A stretch of 64,000 nt of DNA. Origin: Thereva unica (taxonomy: Eukaryota; Arthropoda; Insecta; Diptera; Therevidae). Under the pieces are notes generated by a model that saw only the letters and a list, made by a program, of their open reading frames with translations, was not told the origin of the DNA and did no database searches. The DNA lies in assembly GCA_949987705.1 (NCBI GenBank), contig OX465283.1, forward strand, positions 93,421,813-93,485,812, read 5' to 3'. Positions 32,668-44,234 of the stretch are shown here, one piece after another. The first letter of the stretch is position 1, and each line of letters starts with the position of its first letter. A program made the position numbers and the translations under genes.

Positions 32668-33378
32668 AGGCGTGTCCACACCAAGGAAACATTGTAAAAG
32701 AAACAAAACAGAAGCAGAGTTTTTTTTACAAAATAAATGTTTTCCAAAGTTTTTAAAACTGTTTAATAAATGTTTTGAATATGTTTGAAAAACGCTTTTG
32801 AAACATTTGAAGAACAATTGTACAAGAAATGAGGAAACGAATTTGTTTCTGATTTGTTTCAGTGTTGTAAAATGTATTCGCCTGATCACGCGGCACTATT
32901 TTCTGTTTGTTACGTAGTAATGAACATTTCTGCTAAAAAAATTAAAAATAGAAGATTAATTTGGCAATAATCGGAATCCGTTGCATCCCAGATTATTCTT
33001 TCATTTCAATCTTTTATATTAACTAAATCGTTTTCTCCATATCCCATTTGAAGTTGTCCATGTTGATACTTTGAAGATTACGAATCCACTGACCAATATG
33101 CAAAATATGCAAAACTGTGGCTTAATTAATTGAAACACTATAGAAACATTCACTGTTTCCCACTTCAAATGGAAAACACTGGGTAAACATTTCTGTTTCC
33201 AGAAACTTAAAAAATCACGTACACACCAAAGAAACAGTGGCGGGTGTTTCTCAAATGTTTCAAAAATGATTTTGAATTGTTTTTGAACATTTTAAAAATA
33301 TTTAAAAATTGTGTCGGATACATGTTTGTTTCAAAATTGTTTATGTTTCATAAATGTTTCTTTGATGTGGACGCGCCT
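32668..33378. mobile_element. PIF/Harbinger-type MITE with AGGCGTGTCCACACC ends
   Basis: Ends AGGCGTGTCCACACCAAGG and, on the right, TTTGATGTGGACGCGCCT, flanked by TAA at 32665-32667 and 33379-33381. It is 711 bases, filled with GAAACATTT/AAATGTTTC-type motifs in both orientations. No transposase. Confidence 0.8.
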
Positions 33379-33381
33379 TAA

Positions 33382-33980
33382 GAGCCGCCGATGGCTATGA
33401 ATTTTTTTTTTTAGAATTATAAAAAATATTTATTGAGCTTCATACCAACTATACATTGATCTTCATAAATGGGGTTATTGATGACTTAATAATATGTCTG
33501 GGCTAATTCATTAAATCTTCTACCACAGAATAAAGAATAAATCAGAAGTCCCATTAGAAGGACAAAAACGTTGCTTAAAAGAAAATACGAAGTTCAGATA
33601 AATCAAATCCCACAACATAAAGCCAGAAGAAGGCGATTCAACATCGCGACTATTTACTTGTGCGTACTCCTTATGTAATACACTCATTTTGCTGGCGCGC
33701 TCTTTAGCGAGAACTGTGCTGCGATAGTGATATGATATTTATTCCTCATTTTAACTAAAAAATTGTTTTTTATTTAATTATTTTTTGGGAATGGACTACT
33801 TTCATAGTATCATGAGGTTTTCGGTTGCTGAAATCATATATACAAAATTCAAAATTTCAGATCATACATACCTATATGGTGATATCCTTGTTCGATTGAA
33901 GAAAAAATAAGAGAACAAAAAATATGAAAACAAAGATCCATTTCAAGGATTTGTAATATATCTAGTAATGCTTATTAATA
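33382..33980. other. Unassigned, probably 3' flank of the P element
   Basis: AT-rich, no coding motif. The terminal repeat of the P element should lie here or further left, but I could not identify it. Confidence 0.3.
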
Positions 33981-34336
33981 TTATGCATTTAGTGTTTGCA
34001 ACCGTATACGCTCCCCTTCTTGATTACAGTGTTTAATACTAGCAGTCTTCCACTTACAATTTTTTCTGATCATTACGGTAATAAATTTTTTTAGAGCAGA
34101 TAGTTTATGTTCATAGCAGGATTCTTCTTCACTTAGCAAATTTTGGAGGTGTTCATGTTTTTGTAATTCTGTTTTGCAAATATTAATTGCAGTACTTCTT
34201 ATTTTTAAGCGGAATGGCTCTTTTACAAATATGATTTGGAAAACATTGACACATATTTTATTTATTTCAAAAAATTTGCTAATTGGAGCATGTAAGTTCC
34301 CAAAGCCCTTATTATTATTGTAATTTTTATAAAATA
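33981..34336 (-). pseudogene. P-element-type transposase, C-terminal block
   Basis: From the Helitron junction at 34336 the minus strand reads FYKNYNNNKGFGNLHAPISK, VNVFQIIFVKEPFRLKIRS and FITVMIRKNCKWKTASI to a stop at 33981. Its frame is the direct continuation of the block ending at 36527, with no base gained or lost. Residues further upstream in the same open frame come from the Helitron 3' end. The assignment to the P family rests mostly on the middle block. Confidence 0.7.
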
Positions 34337-36526
34337 CTAGCATAAAACCCGCGTGCCTTGCAACGCCTTTAAATAAAAACTGTTTATTATGTGCAATGTT
34401 TTCCTTCAAAAAAAAAAAAACCAAAGTTATTATCCCTAAAAGGGTTTATTATAGTGCACTTTTTTAATAAATATGGTAAACAAATTGCTGCGTATATCAC
34501 CTCTGCTCAACAAATCTGCAAGTTTTGAAGCAGAGATTGGCATGTTTATGTCGTCAAGAGAAGTGACATTTTAGGTTTTGACGAACGTTCGTTATGTTTG
34601 TTCGCCTATTTACGTGGGTGCAAGAAATTATGAAGCAATCACAAATGAATATTAAATAAAGTGAATTTCGAGTCATTCATTTCTACGTGATTATAGGGAT
34701 GCACTGTCAAAATTTCAGCCTTTCAGCTTCTGAGGTTTGGGTTAACCCAATTTCACCCCCTTATGGGATGAATTTTGAGTAATCGCCTCTTAGTGGATGT
34801 CCACGTCATTATAGGGATGCACTGTCGAAATTTCAGCCATATAGCTCCAGTAGTTTGGTAACCCCATTTCACTGCGTTAGGGGATGAATTTCGAAAAATC
34901 GCTTCTTAGTGAATGTCCACGTCATTATAGAGATGCACTGTCAAAATTAAAGCCCTTCAGCTCCACCGGTTTGGGTTAATCCCATTTAACCCCCTTAGGG
35001 GATAAATTTCAAAAAATCGCTCCTAAGTGGATGTCCACGTCATTATAGGGATGCACGGTCAAAATTAAAGCAATTTAGCTTCAGCGGTCTGGGTTAACCC
35101 CATTTCACCCCCTTAGAGGATGAATTTCGAAAAATTGCTTCTTAGTGGATGTCCACGTCATTAAAGGGATGCACTGTCAAAATTTCAGCCCTATAGCTCC
35201 AGCGGTTTGGGTAAAGCCTATTTCACCCCCTTAGGGGATGAATTTCGAAAAATCGCTTCTTAGTGGATGTCCACGCCATTATAGGGATGCACTGTCAAAA
35301 TTTCAGCCCTATAGCTATAGCGGTTTGGAAAAACCCCATTTCACCCCTTTAGGGGATGAATTTCGAAAAATCGATTCTTAGTGGATGTCCACGTCATTGA
35401 AGGGATGCACTGTCAAAATTTCAGCCCTATAGCCCCAGTGGTTTGGGTAAACCCCATTCCCCCCCCCCCCGCCTTTGGGGATGAATTTCGAAAAATCGCT
35501 TTATAGTGGATTTCCACGCCATTATGGGGATGCACTGTTAAAATTTTAGCCCTATAAATTTAGCGGTTTGGAAAAACCCCATTTCACCCCCTTAGGGGAT
35601 GAATTTCGAAAAATCGATTCTTACTGGATGTCCACGTCATTGAAGGGATGCACTGTCAAAATTTCAGCCCTATAGCTCCAGCGGTTTGGGTAAACCCCAT
35701 TTCACTCCCTTAGGGGATGAATTTCGAAAAATCGCTTTAATAGGGTATGACCACGCCATTATAGGGATGCACTGTCAAAATTACAGCCCTATAGCTTTAG
35801 CGGTTTGGTAAAACCCGATTTCACTTCCTTAGGGGATGAATTTCGAAAAATCGCTTTAATAGTGGATGACTACGCCATTATAGGGATGCAGTGTCAAAAT
35901 TACAGCCCTATAGCTTTAGCGGTTTGGAAAACCCGCATTTCACCCCCTTAGGGGATGAATTTCGAAAAATCGCTTCTTAGTGGATGTCCACGTCATTAAA
36001 GGGATGCACTGTCAAAATTTCAGCCCTATAGCTCCAGCGGTTTGGGTAAACCCCATTTCACCCCCTTAGGGGATGAATTTCGTAAAATCGCTTCTTAGTG
36101 GATGTCCACGTCATTATAGGGATGCACTGTCAAAATTTCAGCCTTATAGCTCCAGCGGTTTTGATTTGACCCTATTTCACCCCCTTAGGGGATGAATTTC
36201 GAAAAATCGCTAGGGATGCACTGTCAAAAATTTCAGCCCTTTAGCTCTAGCGGCTTAGGTTGTGTGTTGTCTGTCAGCCAGTTACTTTTTATACAATAGA
36301 AAAAAAGTAAAGAAAAAAAATCCCCTTACAACTTATTGAACCCCATTTCACCCCCTTCGACCCTTTTTTCCCCAAAAAAAGTAGCCTATGTCCGTCTCCA
36401 AAGTCTAAACTATGTCTGTTGCAAATTTCATCAAAATCGGTCCAGCGGTTTAGGCGTGAAAGCGTAACATACAGACAGACAGACAGACAGACAGAGTTAC
36501 TTTCGCATTTATAATATTAGTAAGGA
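34337..36526 (-). mobile_element. Non-autonomous Helitron 1 with minisatellite
   Basis: Read on the minus strand it starts TCCTTACTAATATTATAAAT and ends GGGTTTTATGCTAG, lying between a host A and a host T with no target duplication. All are Helitron rules. A GCGT/ACGC hairpin lies just before the 3' end. Contents: a (CAGA)n run near the 5' end, an array of ~118-base repeats, and about 340 bases of unique sequence. No open frame for Rep or helicase. Confidence 0.9.
34683..36240 (-). repeat. ~118-bp minisatellite array in Helitron 1
   Basis: About 13-14 units, each with GGGATGCACTGTCAAAATTT, AGCGGTTTGG and the dyad CCCCTTAGGGG. Start points near 34696, 34814, 34931, 35048, 35166, 35283 and 35401 give the period. 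Units differ by scattered substitutions; the last is truncated. Confidence 0.92.
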
Positions 36527-37977
36527 TTAAATATTCCGATGGTGTAGATACAATTTTATCTTCTCTAACCATTTTAAAGAAACAACAATTTATGGTGACT
36601 GGTTTTAATTTTGCTGCTACATACCCAAAAAAGTAAGACATAGAAGCATCAGTAATTGAATAATTACCATCCAAAATAATTGAGGTTAGTTCATAATCAG
36701 TATCCATGTCTTCTTGGCCTGCAGGAATTTCAGAATCGTTCGGTGTTTCAATTTGTTTATCATTTATTTTTGATGTTACATTTTTAGATGTATTTTCTCC
36801 TACAATTGATAATAAAATATCATCATCGTCCTCTTGGCAGTTTGATATTGTGCTTCCAATATTACATATTGTGATAGTCAACAATTTGGCAACAATAGAG
36901 TTAAATTCATGTAAAGATGGATCTCGATTGTGACCTCCAGCGCTTCGAGCTTGGGAAAAAAAATTCTCAATAGGATCTTGATTTAACCGATTGGTCAAAA
37001 TGTATTTAATGTTTAATTCTTTTTTAAACAATTCTTCAGCTAGCATAATAACTCCATTGATTGTTTGTACCATACCATCAACACAGTACACTCGACCTTT
37101 CATTTTAATCCTGCTGATAAACTCTTTCATGTCAAGCAAATATTTATGAACTTCATTTCCTTCCATTAAAGCGCACTTGTATTTATTTTTATTATAAGGA
37201 GTTTTGCTATTTAGACAATCGAATAATTTATCTAATTTATCGCAAAAAGTTGCAGTTGCTGAAGCCTTTTCCGTAATAAATCCGGTAAATTTATCTAGGG
37301 TCTGAGCAGTTTTAATTCCAGCGCTAACATTCCGGCTGAAAATTTGGGCGGCCAAATAAACTCTCATTTTAGTAAATTTATTAGGAAAAATATGATTATC
37401 TGTTATTTTCGGACACATTTTCGTAATATTATTTTTCTCGAGACTATGAAGTTCGGCAATTACAGACCCACTTACGACACCGTCAGGTGTTTCGAAATCA
37501 CCGTTCATCAAGTTGTTCCGGAAAGATTTTAATAAGTGGGGGACATCGTATATCAGGTACACATTTTTTCCTGAAAACTCGAAATAAGGATGGTCTCGGG
37601 AACCATTTAATAATGAATTACATTTTCTGTTTTTAGGAGCTTGGTCCGATGTCACAATTACCACCTCAAATTCAATCTCAGATAAAATCTTAATATTTTC
37701 TTTTAGTAAAACAGATATAATTTCACCTTTAATAGCCTTGTCAGCTGCGACATAATTTAAAACAAACTTCCAATTACCAAAAAGGCCTCTTATCATAAAA
37801 ACGCAAATCTCTTTAGCAACCGTGTTATTCCTGATATAACCCAGATCGGTAAATCCGCCAATTTCATCATAATATTCATTATACTGCAGATCTCTTATAG
37901 AGATTTCGTCATAAAGAAGAACACACTGTCTCTCAAAGCAGGTCATAGTTACAGCTTTTTCTTGTAATCCTTACTAA
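36527..37977 (-). pseudogene. P-element-type (THAP9-like) transposase, central catalytic block
   Basis: An uninterrupted frame of about 484 codons lies between the two Helitrons. It contains LLYDEISIRDLQYNEYYDEI, GFTDLGYI, FMIRGLFGNWKFVLNYV, VTSDQAPKNRKC, YLIYDVPHLLKSFRNNLMNG, KMRVYLAAQIFSRNV, and near the end NQDPIENFFSQARSAGGHNRDPS. These motifs, in this order, are those of P-element/THAP9 transposases (GTP-binding and RNase-H-like regions). The block itself shows no stop or frameshift. It continues in frame into the blocks on both sides of the Helitrons. Confidence 0.85.
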
Positions 37978-40390
37978 TATTATAAATGCGAAAGTAACTC
38001 TGTCTGTCTGTCTGTCTGTTACGCTTTCACGACTAAGCCGCTGGACCGATTTTGATGAAATTTGCAGCAGGCATAGTTTAGACCTTGGAGACGGACATAG
38101 GCTACTTTTTTTTTTTGAGAAAAAAGGGTTGAAGGGGGTGAAATGGGGTTCAATAAGTTGTAAGGGGATTTTTTTTCTTTTCTTTTTTTCTATTGTATAA
38201 AAAGTAACTGATTGACAGACAACGCACAACTTAAACCGCTAGAGCTAAAGGACTGAAATTTTGACAGTGTATCCGTAGCGATTTTTCGAAATTCATCCCC
38301 TAAGGGGGTGAAATAGGGTCAACTCAAAACCGCTGGAGCTATAAGGCTGAAATTTTGGCAGTGCGTCCCTATAATGACGTGGACATCCACTAAGAAGCGA
38401 TTTTTCGAAATTCATCCCCTAAGGGGGTGAAATGGGGTTTACCCAAACCGCTGGAGCTATAGGGCTGAAATTTTGACAGTGCATCCCTTTAATGACGTGC
38501 AAATCCACTATTAAAGCGATATTTTGAAATTCTTCCCCTAAGGGGGGGAAATGGGGTTTACCCAAACCGCTGGAGCTATAGGGCTGAAATTTTGACAGTG
38601 CATCCCTTTAATGACGTGCAAATCCACTATTAAAGCGATTTTTTGAAATTCTACCCCTAAGGGGGGAAATGGGGTTTACCCAAACCGCTAGATCTATAGA
38701 GCTGAAATTTTGACAGTGCATCCCTATAATCATGTGGACACCCACTAAAAAGCGATTTTTCGAAATTCATCCCCTAAGGGGGTGAAATGGGGTTTACCCA
38801 AACCGCTGGAGCTATAGGGATGAAATTTTGACAGTGCATCCCTTTAATGACGTGGACATCCACTAAAATACGATTTTTCGAAATTCATCCCCTATGGGGG
38901 TGAATTGGGGTTTTTCCAAACCGCTAAAGCTATAGGGCAGAAATTTTGACAGTGCATCCCTTTAATGACGTGCAAATCCACTATTAAAGCGATTTTTCGA
39001 AATTCTTCCCCTAAGAGGGAAATGGGGTTTACCCAAACCGCTAGAGCTATAGGGCTGAAATTTTGACAGTGCATCCCTATAATGATGTGGACATCCACCA
39101 AAAAGCGAATTTTCGAAATTCATCCCCTAAGGGGGTGAAATGGGGTTTACCCAAACCGCTGGAGCTATAGGGATGAAATTTTGACAGTGCATCCCTTTAA
39201 TGACGTGGACATCCATTAAAATACGATTTTTCGAAATTCATCCCCTAAGGGATGGAAATAGGGTTTACCTAAACCGCTGGAGCTATAGGGCAGAAATTTT
39301 GACAGTGCATTCCTATAATCATGTGGACATCCACTAAAAAGCGATTTTTGAAATTCATCTCCTAAGGGGGTGATATGGGGTTTACCCAAACCGCTGAAGC
39401 TATAGGGCTGAAATTTTGACAATGCATCCCTATAATGGCGTGGACATCCACTATAAAGCGATTTTTCGAAATTCATCCCCTAAGGGGGTGAAGTGGGGTT
39501 ACCCCAAACCGCTTTAGCTATAGGGCTGCAATTTTGACAGTGCATCCCTTTAATGACGTGGACATCCACTAAGAAGCGATTTTTCGAAATTCATCCCCTA
39601 AGTGGGTGAAATGGGGTCAACCCAAAACCGCTGGAACTATAGGGCTGAAATTTTGACAGTGCATCCCTATAATGGCGTGGACATCCACTAAAAAGCGATT
39701 TTTCGAAATTCATCCCCTAAGGGGTTGAAATGGGGTTTACCCAAACCCCTGGAGCTATAGGGCAGAAATTTTGACAGTGCATCCCTATAATGACGTGGAC
39801 ATCCACTTAGGAGCGATTTTTTGAAATTCACCCCTAAGGGGGTTAAATGGGGTTAACCCAAACCGCTGGAGCTGAACGGCTGAAATTTTGACAGTGCATC
39901 TCTATAATGACGTGAACATTCACTAAAAGGCGATTACTCGAAATTCATCCCCTAAGGGGGTATAATGGGGTTAACCCAAACCTCTGAAGCTGAAGGGGTG
40001 AAATTTTAACAGTGCATCCCTATAATCACGTAGAAATGAATGACTCGAAATTTACTTTACTTAATATTCATTTGTGATTGCTTCATAATTTCTTGCACCC
40101 ACGCAAATAGGCGAACAAACTTAACGAACGTTCGTCGTACCCTAAAGTGTCACTTCCCTTGATGAAATATACATGCCAATCTCTGCTTCAAAACTTGCAG
40201 ATTTGTTGAGCAGAGATGATATACGCAGCAATTTGTTTACCATATTTACTAAAAAAATGCACTATAATAAATCCTTTTTAGGGATAATAGCAGCTGACTT
40301 TTTTGTTTGTTTTTTTTTTGAAGGAGAACATTGCACATAATAAACAGTTTTTATTTAAAGGCGTTGCAAGGCACGCGGGTTTTATGCTAG
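37978..40390 (+). mobile_element. Non-autonomous Helitron 2 with minisatellite
   Basis: Starts TCCTTACTAATATTATAAAT after an A, ends GGGTTTTATGCTAG before a T, no duplication. It is the same family as Helitron 1 in the opposite orientation, with the same (CTGT)n near the 5' end, the same ~118-base units and nearly the same last 340 bases. A GCGT/ACGC hairpin precedes the 3' end. No Rep or helicase. Confidence 0.9.
38215..40040 (+). repeat. ~118-bp minisatellite array in Helitron 2
   Basis: About 15-16 units of the same repeat as in Helitron 1 (complement: CAGTGCATCCCTATAATG). At least three units share a CGTGCAAATCCACTATTAAAG variant at about 38495, 38610 and 38970, so block duplication within the array is likely. 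Confidence 0.9.
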
Positions 40391-41493
40391 TTTTCCTATA
40401 AGAAGATCACACTTGCCTGGTTTTAAGTGTTTTATAGGTAGCCAGCGATAGATTGATGATTTAGAAGGTAAATTAAAACCCAGAGAATTCCTAAAATATT
40501 TATACATACTAGGTGATTTTAGCTGTATGTTTTGCGCCAATAATTTTTGATCTTCTGGCCACTCCTTCGTCTTTGCTTCTGAAGATAACAACATTTTAGT
40601 AAAAATTTTTGCACTATTTGTCATGTTGTTCTGATTTTCAACAGTTTCAACTAATGGCCTTTTCGCTTTCAGCTTAAGTGTGGTTTCTCTTCTTTAAATT
40701 TTTGGCGAAAGTGGAATACGTTCTAACAACTTTCTTTAATTTCTTTATTTCATTCTGTAGTTTAAACACTGTTTTATGTTCGATCTTCCTCTTTTTTTGT
40801 AACCTAATATGTTTTTTCATATAAAAATTACTGTTTTTTATATTCTTTTCACAATTTTGGCAAAAGACTTCTTGATCTTCCAGTTCAGTGGATCTTCTAC
40901 GTTTTGGGGGAGGTTCTTCTAATTGCACCAGTTCTTCAAGTGTAAGATCTGAATACTGCTCTCAACTTAAATTAATTTCTGGCACGGCATTTTTCACCAA
41001 TCGTTTCGGACCCTTACATATGCAAAAAAGTGTTTGTCGCAAATATATAAATTTTTTGTGGAATGTTGTTCTCTGATTTTACACCTTTCCTTCCAAACAG
41101 AAAAGAGTTCAGTGTCTTTTTGTGGAATTTTGTATAATTTTATTGAAGGATTTGACCGTCTTGATGCGTTACAATGGTTTTATATGCATTTATTTCCCGA
41201 TAATCTTTTATCGCTCTTTCGATTAGAAATCAAGCTTTGTTGTGGTGTAACCTTAGCATGATCATAAATTAATTCAGGAATTGCGTCCTTTTTTAAAAAA
41301 AATTCCCAACATTCTCCTTTCTAAAGTGCTTACTGCAAATATAGAGATTTTCCTTTTCTTCCACTATATTGCAAGCATTTTTCCACAAAGCAAATAGATT
41401 GCTACTTTTGGGTGGAAATTTAAAAAGCTTGATACGCGAATCCTTATAACGAGATATTTGGCAGGAATTCACGCAGCATTTATTTCCACTCAT
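40391..41493 (-). pseudogene. P-element-type transposase N-terminal region with two THAP-like domains
   Basis: From ATG 41493 a THAP zinc finger reads SGNKCCVNSC...LFKFPP...LWKNAC...LYICSKHF, followed after a frame change in a T/A homopolymer (about 41290) by DAIPEL, the AVP-type box that closes THAP domains. A second THAP-like copy lies at about 41020-41195: NHC...LYKIP...VWKERC...LYICDKHF, then AVPEINL. It has an in-frame stop at 41180-41182 and a frame change near 41015. Then PPPKRRRS, a Cys/His element (FCQNCEKN) and a coiled-coil-like KLQNEIKKLKKVV. Another frame change lies near 40675, after which the frame is open into the central block across Helitron 2. Some breaks could be introns. 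It is unlikely to make a protein as it stands. Confidence 0.75.
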
Positions 41494-42250
41494 TGTATTT
41501 AATTTAAAACAAAAAACCAATTTATACTTGCCGGTATACCACAGACTTAAATATCTGTAATACAGATGTTCCGCTTCATACAAAATTTTGTCATCCGAAA
41601 ATTTTCTAGGGGGATCTATTAATCTTCCCATCGCGAAGCTTTAGGATACACATTCCACATAAGCTCTCCGCGCATTTCCCCAAGTTCTCTGTTGATAGAC
41701 AAAGGAAGAGGCGAAGGGCAGAGTGGCTTCGGAACTTCATTCCACACGGACGAAATGTACTTTTTCGCCTTCTCCACCCCTCACACACTTTGCCCTACCA
41801 GCCAGGCAACAGACGACTCAATTTTGTGTGAATGGCCAAGCGCCGTGCGCAGGATGATGTTTTTTTAATTTCCATTGCGGCAGGTCATGATTTTGTTTTT
41901 TTTTCTTGTTTTCAGGCATACGTATGTACAATTTCTCGGAAGAAATGAAATATTCTTTTTAGGCAACTTTTCGTGTTCAAGGCTATTTCGCTACATTTCA
42001 GGTGCGCGGAATATAATCGATTTGAATTGTATTTGATTAGCCAAGGGGGCGCAGGGTACCGCAGGATGGAGTTTTTTTAAATTCCAATTTTTTATGTGGG
42101 GAACTTGTGAATTGTGGCAGGTCATGATTTTGTTTTTTTCTTGTTTACAGGCATATATTTCTCCAATGAAATATTCGTATTTCCTGGCCATTGATAGTTG
42201 TTCCCGGCCGAATATTTCAGGTGCGCGGGACACGATCTGCATTGGGTGAA
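41494..42250. repeat. P-element upstream region containing a ~230-bp tandem duplication
   Basis: CAGGTCATGATTTTGTTTTT occurs at about 41883 and 42118, CATTTCAGGTGCGCGG-like at 41994 and 42218, and GCGCAGGATGATG-like at 41848 and GCAGGATGGAG at 42061, all in the same order. This is a diverged two-copy tandem repeat, possibly the subterminal region of the P element. 41494-41830 shows no feature beyond a possible 5' UTR. Confidence 0.6.
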
Positions 42251-42893
42251 CTTAATTTGTGTACCGGTCGGTGGAAGTCGATCAGATGATACATCTTCGC
42301 ATTTTCTTCCGTAAACAAGGATGAGAATTCAATTACCACATATGGTTTCTTACAAATTTTTAATGTCATAAAAAATGCATAAGGAAAAAGACATTCACTA
42401 ATTGTTATTCATAAATGTCAATTTTGGTACATATGTACATGTTAAGAACTGACTGAAACATTCTTTCGTCTATGTCAATTTTATAGGGTAATAATAGTGT
42501 TTAATGCGGGACCTAGTGTAGCGGATATGAGAAAAATGGCAATTTGTATTGCATCGACCTCACTGAATAGCTCCTCCAAACTGTGTTCACCAAGAAGCAC
42601 AACGACCCAACATAAACAGCGCAAATTTGAATTTTATTTCTTTACCAAAACCAATTCGACTCTGTAAATTGTATATTTGTTGTGTTTGTGTTGTTCTGAA
42701 TCAGGGCGGGACAGTTGGAGCGTTGTCAGGAACTGACATGTATGCCCCGTCTAACGCGCTCTTATTAGTGTATGGACACGATGTCCCAGTGGGACATGTT
42801 TGTGCCACAGTGTGAAATAAATCAGTAAAACCAATTATACCTTTAACATGTATTTATTTATTTAACCCAATAACCTGGCAAATGGAATGTAAC
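42251..42893. other. Unassigned stretch
   Basis: Only a 62-codon frame (42627-42815) without motifs. Confidence 0.3.
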
Positions 42894-43056
42894 TGGAACT
42901 CCAACTGGAACGAAAAAAAACTTCAACTCAAGGAACAGCAACTGGAACTTCAGCAGGAAAAACTTCAATTCAAGGAACAGCAACTGGAACTTCGGCAGGA
43001 AAAACTTCAACTCAAGGAACAGCAACTGGAACTTCAGCGGGACTTGACTTCTTGAT
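42894..43056 (+). repeat. 42-bp coding-like minisatellite
   Basis: About 3.5 copies of a 42-base unit containing GGAACTTCAGCAGGAAAAAC. As the length is a multiple of three, one frame reads a glutamine-rich coiled-coil pattern (LELQQEKLQFKEQQ) up to a stop at about 43055. The frame is broken upstream. It may be the tail of a DNA-binding or transposon protein. Confidence 0.65.
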
Positions 43057-43571
43057 GGTTTGGATGAATAAGGTTGACTGCCTTTTCTTGATTCCGGCCG
43101 CCCTTTTATAGTCTGAAAGCGGGCCGACGCCTACTTGTAAATTTGTATTACATACTTTGACGTTTTGCAAAGTATACAATCGTCGCCTGCTTTTGTAAGT
43201 TTTTCCTTACTTCAGGCCAGTGCCTGAACAAATAGGTAATTTAAGGTGGGCGAAGGGGTTTTTAAGAAAATAACTGAAGATTTTAATTTTTTATTTTACT
43301 CATACTCGATGTGTTTTGAAGTGTGGAGTTACACCGCTTATGTAGTGAGCGACAAGTTTGTTACAAAAGGTCAGGAGCGGAACGCGTTGGATTGATTGAG
43401 ATAGGGCGGGTGGAACTCACTATACAGCCACCTCCTCGTGATGAGTTCTGGGTTGTTTTGCGTTGGTTTTGAACGCAAAATAAGCTGAGAGCTGTATAAA
43501 TACACTCACTCAAATATGTCATTGTTTTTCGGTCAGTTTTTACTAAAAACTACATTATCCCAGTCATCCCA
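43057..43571. other. Unassigned stretch
   Basis: No coding motif or repeat ends recognised. Confidence 0.3.
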
Positions 43572-43785
43572 CTCCCAATCTTTGTGTGATAAGTTAAGGA
43601 CAAACAATTTAATTTCCAAAATATTGCAAAACATTTTTGAGTGAGTGCATATAAGTAACAATGAAATAAACTTCAACAGAATATAAAATATATTGATTCT
43701 TATCCTGCGGTATTAAGATTGATTTGGAAATATAGACTAGCCATAGAAGTTAACACTTCTTAAGTGTGGTCCTACGCACACTATT
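43572..43785 (+). repeat. Second copy of the 29651-31800 repeat, unfilled
   Basis: Carries both shared segments (TGTGTGATAAGTTAAGGACAA and ATTAAGATTGATTTGGAAAT) with only ~100 bases between them, unlike the filled copy. Confidence 0.65.
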
Positions 43786-43866
43786 TTTTTATGTGGTAAA
43801 GTCAGGCTTAGGAATTACTATTAGTATAACTAGTCTGTCATGTCGTTCAAACTCATGGTCAGTGTC
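43786..43866 (-). pseudogene. Jockey-type LINE 3' tail, reversed
   Basis: On the minus strand, TTTGAACGACATGACAGACTAG and a short A-run tail match the 3' UTR seen near 11380 and 31620. Confidence 0.55.
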
Positions 43867-43884
43867 GGCATGACTTACGACATA

Positions 43885-44234
43885 ATAATCCCCCACGCCT
43901 GAGTAGGAACTTTCGTGGAGGAAGCGTAATGATATGGGGTGCTTTTTCTTCTTATGGAAAATTAAAAATTTGCTTTGTGCCACCAAAAATGAATTCCGAA
44001 AAATATTGCGAAATGTTGGATAGCGTTTTAATTCCATATTTGGAGGATGTTGTTAGCGATCGTGACGTAATCTTTCAGCAAGATAACGCAGCAATCCACG
44101 TTTCGAAAAGTTCCCTTGAGTGGTTTCAGCGTCGCCAAATCAATGTCTTGCGGTGGCCTGCATGCAGCCCTGACCTTAACCCCATAGAGAATCTATGGGG
44201 TATAATGGTCAGGAAAATATATGCCAACGGCTGA
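43885..44234 (+). pseudogene. Tc1-type transposase C-terminal half
   Basis: Reads [18 protein letters not shown], then [16 protein letters not shown], then [16 protein letters not shown] in QQDN and E in PIEN are 34 residues apart (DD34E). The frame ends at 44234, slightly short of the family's usual end. Nothing upstream of the GG-SVMIWG motif was found, and no terminal repeats could be matched. Confidence 0.85.

Noticed and set aside
33981..34424. A single 147-codon gene
   Set aside because: Its first ~30 residues derive from the Helitron 3' end; only the part from 34336 on belongs to the P transposase.
34683..40040. Regular repeats that might suggest a CRISPR array
   Set aside because: Head-to-tail ~118-base minisatellites without spacers, inside eukaryotic Helitrons.
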